Positions 57,658-64,000 of a stretch of 64,000 nt of DNA are shown in pieces. Under the pieces are notes generated by a model. The model saw only the letters and a program-made list of their open reading frames with translations. It had not been told where the DNA came from and did not search any database. The stretch's first letter is position 1. Each line of letters opens with the position of its first letter. The translations under genes were made by a program, and so were the position numbers. Source of the stretch: Breviolum minutum Mf 1.05b.01 (taxonomy: Eukaryota > Sar > Dinophyceae > Suessiales > Symbiodiniaceae); assembly GCA_000507305.1 (NCBI GenBank), contig DF241457.1:62001-126000 (forward strand), in the 5' to 3' direction.

Positions 57658-57845
57658 TTAAGAGCCATCGATTGAAGCATGACGCAAAAAACGGACCAAC
57701 CCATCCACCAATTTGAGCAAATAGATTGTCATCAATTTTTGAACTTGAATTCTGAGTTCGGCAGGGTTTTTCTTGAAGACTTTCTTGCCAAATTCTCTTC
57801 TCCATCTTCCCGGATAGCCCGATAGCTCACCTCGTCTTCCCGTGG
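57658..57845 (-). CDS. Candidate terminal exon, basic/helical
   Basis: Acceptor GCTTGTTTTTGCAG opens RRGELSGYPGRWRREFGKKV, IQVQKLMTIYLLKLVDGLVR, FLRHASIDGS-stop at 57658. A second frame across the acceptor (SFLTTFFHCKGAVCGHGLCG...) is also open, so the border is uncertain. Confidence 0.4.
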
Positions 57846-57999
57846 CTGCAAAAACAAGCCACACAGGCCATGCCCACACACAGCACCTTTGCAGTGAAAA
57901 AAGGTCGTTAGAAAGCTGCGTTTTCCAACGGCGTTTTTTAATGCCAAATAGGCGCCTGATGAGTTAGTGAAAGACCAAAACGAGGGGATATTCAACTGA

Positions 58000-59179
58000 A
58001 GATGAGCAGATGTTTCAAATCTCTATCATGATATGACCATTGACCTTTCATCTCAACTCTTCCGAAACGCTTCCGCCCTTCCGCCCATGCTCCAACAGCT
58101 GCACCTATCAGGGGTCTGTCCTGAGAAATAGCCAAGGTGATGCTTGTAGGGGACCATTACATTTGTGCTGGGCATGACGAGACGGACACAGCACATCGCT
58201 CTTTCATGGACCGCTTTTGCTCGTGAAGATGTAACTGGGGGAGGGAAAGATGTAAGCCTACATCAGAATCTTCACGTTGCAAACCACTGCCGGAGTGAAT
58301 GGTAACTAACCGCGGCTAGCCGTTGTAGCTATGCGTTTCACACATTCAGAAAAAAACACAAAAATTGCATAGACATAACTGGCCCAACATGGCGGGTGTT
58401 ACAAAAATCAGCAATAAGATCCCAAAGGCTTTGGGGGAAAAACACATAACAGGAGGATTATGGAGGTTCGTTGATTGTTGCAGGTATGGAGGTTTCCAAA
58501 CAACAGATCCAAAACCACCATGACCCAAGGGATCCGCTCCTTTGCCACAGCCCATGCAACAGGTGGCGAAGCCTGGGGAGAAGTATCTTCATAAAGCAGG
58601 GGATTCTCACAGACTCACACCTTTCACTTAAAACAACTATATATTTTTCTCATGTGATGAGTTGCAGCTTCCCTTTTTTGCCAACTCTTGGTAAGAAGAT
58701 GCTAAGTTTCCCCAAAATTCATACAGGTTTCCTCCACAATCCCCTTTCATTCCCAGCAGCTTCACGTAGATAGACTGGCGCCATTCGATAGACCTGGCTG
58801 ATGCAATCATGATGTTTCCATGGGTTTCCATCACATCTCTTCCACAACTATCCCCGAAAAAAAAGGTACCAAAAAACGATCAAATCTATGATGACAAATA
58901 CCCGAAGTTTAACAGCGAGTTTACCCTAAAGAAATGGGTCAATTGGAAGACGGATCCTTTCCCTGGGTTAACTTTGCCTCCACAGCATCGGAGCTCCAAC
59001 CAGCACCTGGGTTGAAAACACAAAAATGGGCGAAGCATATTTGGATACCTTTATTTTGTAAAGGCCTAGATTTTTGCTAAACTTCACCTTGTTGTAAGAA
59101 CCTCACAAAAAGCACCCTGAAACTGGAACATTGAATCTGAAAGATTCACGCTTCCCAAGTGCAGAATCTCAAGTGAAAG
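58000..59179. other. No confident exon
   Basis: A minus-strand acceptor CTTCTCCCCAG at 58573 is followed by an open stretch to about 58440; two frames compete. Confidence 0.25.
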
Positions 59180-59625
59180 TCATTTCGAGGTTACATATGT
59201 CTTAAAATGAGGAGTGCAATGAACAGAATCTGCGCTTGCTGGACTTGCTGAATCCCTCCTGAAACCAAAACACTGGAGACTCCGAATGGTCCAAGGTTGC
59301 AAAACTTGGTGGAAACTTCTAACACTCAACCGGCGCACCCGGTTACACCACCAAGCAGAAGCAGCTCTATCTTCCAAGGTGCGCAAGATATTCACGGTCC
59401 CTTCATGTTTGACATCCAAATGTCCATCCTCACAAAAAAAGTTGGCAAGGGCTGGCCCGCGGTGGGTGGATATCCAAAAGTCATCCAAAGTTTTTGTATT
59501 CTTGACTTAGGGTCCAAAAACCAGACGCAAGCATCAACCATAGTTCCTTCTTTTCTGATGTGTTCAAACGTAATTGGGTTTCTCAATCTCACAGGCATTC
59601 CCACCTCTAAATTCCGTGAACACAT
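59180..59625 (-). CDS. Candidate exon pair, frames undecided
   Basis: From 59625 one frame reads MPVRLRNPITFEHIRKEGTM, ACVWFLDPKSRIQKLWMTFG; from about 59488 another reads LANFFCEDGHLDVKHEGTVN, TLEDRAASAWWCNRVRRLSV. A GCGGGCCAG acceptor near 59458 could separate two exons. Unknown protein. Confidence 0.35.
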
Positions 59626-59760
59626 ATGACCAGAAACTATCTTTGAAAAGTACTAGGTTTTTTTTCCCATCCACAAAACTCATAAATTACATGAGTTTTA
59701 CAAGATAAATATGTGTTTCACATAATCTCTTGTACATCCCAAAGCTTTGGGAATAATTCT

Positions 59761-59955
59761 TCAAACACTTGCAACGATCCCTCGCCGCGCCTCACAGCGA
59801 AAACTGCTGAGACCTTTCTGCAAAACGCCTTTGAGCTCTGACACAGAACAGCCATCTTCGCTTTGAGACCTTTGAGTTCCAACGTCACGTGACGTTAAAG
59901 AAAGAAGCGTGGATGAAAGGAGTGCAACCAAATCATCTTCCCTTTTGTTTTGCAT
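59761..59955 (-). CDS. Candidate C-terminal exon
   Basis: The frame reads LVALLSSTLLSLTSRDVGTQ, GCSVSELKGVLQKGLSSFRC and stops at 59761. GC is raised at 59770-59850. The acceptor is unclear. Confidence 0.3.
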   Translation of the reverse strand: MQNKREDDLVALLSSTLLSLTSRDVGTQRSQSEDGCSVSELKGVLQKGLSSFRCEARRGIVASV

Positions 59956-59959
59956 GTGC

Positions 59960-61515
59960 GAAATCTTGTCACAATTGTTTTCAACAGTTGTGCGGTCGTG
60001 CGTGTATCTGTCCCATACTTTCCAATAATTCTGTCAGCTCTTATCTTTGCTTCCATACTCTTATTCTGTTGGCGAGTTTTGTTTGAATATATCTTAAACC
60101 CTCCAGATTGTTGGTTCATTGACTCATAATGAATTAGAATGGCTCTTGAAAGCCTTCTGGACTCTCTTTAGAGTGATTGCTCTTGCCTGTTCATTCGATC
60201 TTTTGTGGTCTTGAGTGATTCTTACTGGTTGCAATTTCTTACCTAGTATGTTCAATACTTGCCTCGCTCTTCTTGCACAAATACCTTTTTCCATCTATAA
60301 TTATCGACTTTAGCTGTGTCTTTTTCTTGTAGGCCTCCTCTGATTGGAGTATAAACGTTCTGACAGTATTTTCCATACCATTCAAAATTTATGTTTGGAA
60401 ACTTATCAGTAACTCATTTTGAGATCTTACTAGAAATATCATCAAGACGCATTGACTTATAAAATCAATATGTCTGTGCAATGCCCGTGCTTCTGGTGAC
60501 TAGTAGAATGGAGCAAAGATATTGGTAGTGAGTATTTTGCTTTGTTGTGGAAATCAGTCAGTGGTGTGGATGGGGGTTCCACAGGCGTGTCATGAAGTTG
60601 TAAAGAAAGTGTCTAGTCTCGAAAAGAAATGGGTGATTGGAAGATTGCTTCAAGAAGTACTATTTAGAAAGGCTGAAGCACAAATGGACTTGCAGTAGGT
60701 GCCGTCAGACCTTTTAAGGGCAACCCAATCTGTGAAGTAATTATAAAATCTGAAAAGCACCAGCAAATATGCGCTAGAACAAATAGCTGCTATATTTGTA
60801 ATATACATGAAACTATTCTTGGATATATGAAGCTAAACGTAAGCCATGCCTTGAGAATAAAGTGAACTAACCAACCAGAATAAACGGGTCACGTTCAACG
60901 AACAATTTAACCAACATCAAGAGGACAAAGAGTTGCATAGACATTGCGATAATGGAGGTAATTCAGTGTGTAAATGTAGGATATAGAAAGCATTTGCTAA
61001 TGAATATGGTAACAATCATAACTTAAACATGTATAATGATTTTGGATATGCATTGCAAAGAAAAAATGTATGTCCTTGCAACCTACATCTCTCTGGCAAT
61101 CTACTTGCGATTAAGAAAATAACTCTAAATGATATGAAAAAAGACTGTATCTCTTACCATCTACTGTCTCTTACAACTATTGAAAAAAGCAAGATAAATG
61201 ACTCCTTATTGAAAAATGACTTCCTGACTACGGAGAACAATGCATAATCTCTTGCAACCTGCTTTTTCAAAAACATCGATAAGGACATCTTTTGATACTA
61301 AGTTCATAAATGTGGTAAAGAACAGTTCTATGGCTATAAGCCACCAGCACATACAGTTGACAAGTGGGTTTAGCTCTCAAAATCCATTCAAATATTTGAA
61401 AAAATATAAATAGATGCAGTAAACGGTTGCATTTTTGATGGTTCCAAAAACAATGAACAAAATACAGCATACAAAGTTGTTTCAAGCTGTTTTCCATCTA
61501 ATCAATTCTAAATCA
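59960..61515. other. No gene recognised
   Basis: AT-rich and depleted of long frames. It may be the spacer between genes. Confidence 0.35.
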
Positions 61516-61550
61516 CTATAGATGTATATGGGCCAAAAATTGATGTTCAC

Positions 61551-61643
61551 CCGCCTGAGGTTTGACAGCATGAAGGCGCCACCTCTGGCCAAAGAGATCA
61601 CACATGCCACACTGCAGCATAGCCCCAGGAGGAACAGAAGCAT
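61551..61643 (-). CDS. Candidate first exon with signal peptide
   Basis: ATG at 61643 opens MLLFLLGLCCSVACVISLAR, GGAFMLSNLRR, to donor CAGGCGG|GTGAAC. A leucine-rich core after M fits a signal peptide or anchor. GTTGCCAG nine bases before the ATG could be a spliced-leader acceptor. An overlapping frame (SFQNPPPTHCQLPGDKDASV) competes. Confidence 0.35.
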
Positions 61644-61925
61644 CTTTGTCTCCTGGCAACTGGCAGTGTGTTGGGGGTGGATTTTGGAAACTTGACATGT
61701 AGAATATGCATAGAAACTGTAGGTGTTGCATCATACATCCAAGAGAAATTCTAGATCTATGAGCTTTTTTGTCGAGTATTTGGCGTATGCATAGACTCGG
61801 CATAGACATGTTCGGTATCCATGGACACAGTTCTGTGTATAATATGAAGATATATGTATATAATGTATATACATATACTCCAGTAGTTTTATGCTGTAAC
61901 AGCAAGTCATTTTGTCGAACCATCA

Positions 61926-62186
61926 TCACTCCATCACTCTCCAATCACTCCGATCCACCAAACTCGGCCTGGTATGTTCCTGGCCATATTTCTGAAAGTC
62001 GTGGAGGTCTTCTTCCTTGGAGTTTTTCCACCGTTGAAAAAACCCTATCAAAAGCGGGGGCCCCCGAAACTCGTTGGAAACCCCGAAAAATCTGGCCAAG
62101 AAACCTTCACGCAGGGACGTCCGCTCCTCTTGTGAGCAGGTCCCAGAGCAACAAAGGAGAAGGAAGAAAACCGTTAGAAGCCTCAT
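61926..62186 (-). CDS. Candidate small secreted protein or first exon
   Basis: ATG at 62186 opens 86 codons: MRLLTVFFLLLCCSGTCSQE, then RTSLREGFLARFFG, RWKNSKEEDLHDFQKYGQEH, stop at 61926. The start is a textbook signal peptide with cleavage likely near CSGTC-S. CCATTTTTAG upstream (about 62234) may be a spliced-leader acceptor. A donor inside is possible. Function unknown. Confidence 0.5.
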   Translation of the reverse strand: MRLLTVFFLLLCCSGTCSQEERTSLREGFLARFFGVSNEFRGPPLLIGFFQRWKNSKEEDLHDFQKYGQEHTRPSLVDRSDWRVME

Positions 62187-62259
62187 GTCATTGGCAGAGC
62201 ACAATGAATTTAAGGGTTCCAGGCTTCCTCTAAAAATGGTCCAAGATTTTTTGTACAAA

Positions 62260-62711
62260 CTTTAGTCTCTAGATCCCCGGATGATTTGGTCATTGACCTC
62301 CGCAGTTTTCAATCTTGTCTGACCTCTTGTCGCATACCCAACTGCGTTGGTCTCACAAGACTTCAGGATGTCAGGTAGAACCCACCGACAGAGTGCAAAA
62401 TAAAAAAATGTCCGCACTTGGCAAGAAAAAAAAAGACCTTTTTGCCAAAAAACACCCCATTAGTGTCACACCCCATTGCAACCAAAGAGACCAAAGACCC
62501 AAGATGAGTGGAACCTACATGCTGGTGATGGTGTCGATCCATGATTCAAAGCTATATGGATCCGTAAGATAAAACTCTGTCGCATTTCAGGTTTCCAAGT
62601 AGACTTGAAGTGAGGTGAAGTGAGGTGAATTGTTACGAAGTGCTTTTGAGATCATGGAACCCTCTTGAGGAAACATGCACTTGATGCACTTGACAGCAAA
62701 TAACCTCTTAC
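62260..62711. other. Spacer, nothing recognised
   Basis: Between the candidate first exon and the exon pair to its right; includes AGGTGAAGTGAGGTGAA near 62615. Confidence 0.3.
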
Positions 62712-62851
62712 CTTTGACTTGTAAACATCCTCGCTGCATATCCAAATATCTCAGCTCAAGTAATCTCATCACGACACCTGGATATGTGGATCCACCAGCC
62801 TCAAAAAAATATCTGCCAAAATCATGCATCGTCGAATCGTGAAATCTCAAT
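62712..62851 (-). CDS. Candidate exon, unknown gene
   Basis: Acceptor TTTTTGACAGAG and donor GTCAAAG|GTAAGAG enclose LRFHDSTMHDFGRYFFEAGG, STYPGVVMRLLELRYLDMQR, GCLQVK. It starts in phase 2, matching 62895-63004 across a 43-nt intron. The donor is strong. Confidence 0.5.
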
Positions 62852-62894
62852 CTCTGTCAAAAAGTCAGCCAATCCTACGTTTCAATTTTTTTAC

Positions 62895-63004
62895 ATTGAA
62901 ACTTTTCCGGCATCGGTTGCATCTAGGTCTCCGGCATACAGGACAAAGGTATCAAAAGCCAAAAGCCAACCGATGCAGCACTCAAGGCATGCTTTGCCAA
63001 TGGC
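62895..63004 (-). CDS. Candidate exon: membrane helix
   Basis: Acceptor CCGTTGCAG|GCC and donor TTTCAAT|GTAAAA enclose AIGKACLECCIGWLLAFDTF, VLYAGDLDATDAGKVS. One hydrophobic helix. Open frame continues upstream of the acceptor to 63091, so the exon may be longer. Confidence 0.45.
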
Positions 63005-63287
63005 CTGCAACGGGTCCCAACATCGTCCCCCGCCACCTCGCTTAGGTGGAAGCTTCCAAAGTTTCCCAAGTTCTGTGGGACAAACATCCATTCCTAATGA
63101 TTCCCAAGATGCGAAACTCCTTCACTTGGCTTTCCTAATGATTCTCCGATTTGCAATGACTCAACTTGCACGTTTTTGCTTTGACACTTGAAACATGCGT
63201 ATTCAAAGACAACAGAAACTTAGCGATAGAGATTGCCACAAGGTGGTGTCTCTTGGGTTTGGAGATATCCGTTAAACACCAGTGACA

Positions 63288-63647
63288 TCACTGCCATCTA
63301 TCTGACTCCATTCGTGTGAAGTGTTGCCAGTCCGGCCTCTGTATTAGAGCCACGATGCTATCCTTGCAGTTTATCGGCACAAGAAATACAGCCGGCGAAC
63401 AAAGGCAACCCCAGGGGCAACCCCCGCATGAGTTCTGGATACCATCAACAGAAAGAATCTTTGATGGTATCGGTATCACACTGTCACCATGAATCACACT
63501 GTTACCTGGATATCTATGCTCTGGCTGCTGACTTGTTAAGCAGATCCAAAACACTGGGATCTGGAGTAAGGAGATGAGCAAAAGTTTCGAAACCAAAGTT
63601 TTAAAGGTTTGTTTCAAGAAAAGAAAACGTAGAAAAGAAACAGGCAC
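63288..63647 (-). CDS. Candidate frame with a TM start
   Basis: 119 codons: MPVSFLRFLFLKQTFKTLVS, LLLISLLQIPVFWICL, GGCPWGCLCSPAVFLVPINC. It contains a hairpin (63441-63474) and a duplicated CAGTGTGAT word. Exon borders are not resolved. Confidence 0.3.
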   Translation of the reverse strand: MPVSFLRFLFLKQTFKTLVSKLLLISLLQIPVFWICLTSQQPEHRYPGNSVIHGDSVIPIPSKILSVDGIQNSCGGCPWGCLCSPAVFLVPINCKDSIVALIQRPDWQHFTRMESDRWQ

Positions 63648-63713
63648 GAGGCAGCCGGGCCCCCGAAAAGAAATTTAAGGCCTGGGAAACTAACGTTTTG
63701 TGCTACCTACTAC

Positions 63714-63880
63714 CTTTCACAGATATTAAAGTTCGATTCCGGCCAACCCAGGTGCACCAACATGAAGCCGAACTTTTCACACAAAGCGAGACGCATGTGA
63801 GGAAGATTGAAACGTACGATGCGCACAGTCGATCGGAAGGATCGTTTTTCCAAAGTTGATGTTGTAGTTATAGTTGTTGC
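63714..63880 (-). CDS. Candidate exon, unknown gene
   Basis: The frame reads LEKRSFRSTVRIVRFNLPHM, RLALCEKFGFMLVHLGWPES, NFNICER, with donor GTGAAAG|GTAGTA. The 5' part is Thr-rich and grades into the microsatellite at the right edge; the acceptor is probably TAGCTACAG-like near 63880 but uncertain. Confidence 0.45.
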
Positions 63881-63937
63881 AATTGCTGTAGCTGCTGTTG
63901 TAGTCGTAGTTGTAGATGTACCAAAAAGAAAAAGCAC

Positions 63938-63938
63938 C

Positions 63939-64000
<62 letters not shown>
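63938..64000. repeat. (AAC)n microsatellite running off the window
   Basis: At least 20 AAC units to the right edge. Confidence 0.95.

Noticed and set aside
58440-58573. Protein-kinase glycine-rich loop (LGHGGFGSVV)
   Set aside because: It occurs in one of two open frames, with no lysine or other kinase motif after it; the alternative frame (PVAWAVAKERIPWVMVVLDL) is at least as good. Chance match.
63715-63750. tRNA-like TTCGATTCC box
   Set aside because: No acceptor stem, D-arm or anticodon arm can be built around it. No tRNA, rRNA or snRNA gene was recognised anywhere in the window.

Overview
This window is nuclear DNA of a dinoflagellate, most likely of the Suessiales (Symbiodiniaceae or Polarella type). 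The decisive evidence is a complete 22-nt dinoflagellate spliced-leader sequence at 5954-5975 (minus strand). Supporting evidence is a copia-type gag fragment and a LINE tail of the kind common in these genomes, a membrane-protein exon with the RLWCVYE motif, tiny exons in large introns, and very long (TTG/AAC)n and (GAT/ATG)n arrays. GC is low outside the coding patches. Naming a genus would be inference.

Layout. 0-0.45 kb: edge of a copia-like gag frame. 1.1-3.9 kb: small minus-strand exons. 4.07-5.98 kb: a retro-insertion made of a spliced-leader relic, an intronless 418-codon frame, a LINE C-terminal tail and a (GTGA)n 3' end. 6.2-12.6 kb: minus-strand exons of a membrane protein, interrupted by a 560-bp DNA transposon (10.0-10.6 kb) and MITEs. 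12.6-25 kb: mostly non-coding, with an assembly gap (16.7-17.0 kb), a mosaic of unrelated tandem repeats (17.7-19.3 kb) and a cluster of MITEs (20.6-23.7 kb). 25.5-34.3 kb: more minus-strand exons, several encoding membrane segments. 35.5-38 kb: three giant microsatellites. 38-49 kb: minus-strand exons including the RLWCVYE gene. 50.8-51.8 kb: a 1-kb compound microsatellite. 52-64 kb: scattered exons, among them two candidate secretory first exons near 61.6 and 62.2 kb and a phase-compatible exon pair at 62.7-63.0 kb.

Almost every credible exon reads on the minus strand, as expected for the unidirectional gene blocks of dinoflagellates. Exon calls rest on open frame, GT-AG (rarely GC-AG) borders and, where stated, matching intron phase. 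No transcript or homology search was available, so exon linkage into genes is inference.

The most notable structures are: (1) the spliced-leader/ORF/LINE chimera; (2) at least five families of about 100-170-bp palindromic MITEs, four of them with precise target-site duplications of family-specific length (4 bp, TA, TA, 8 bp); (3) a MITE family whose ends are ready-made AG|G acceptor sites and which abuts two long open frames; (4) a short transposon with nested-palindrome terminal repeats.
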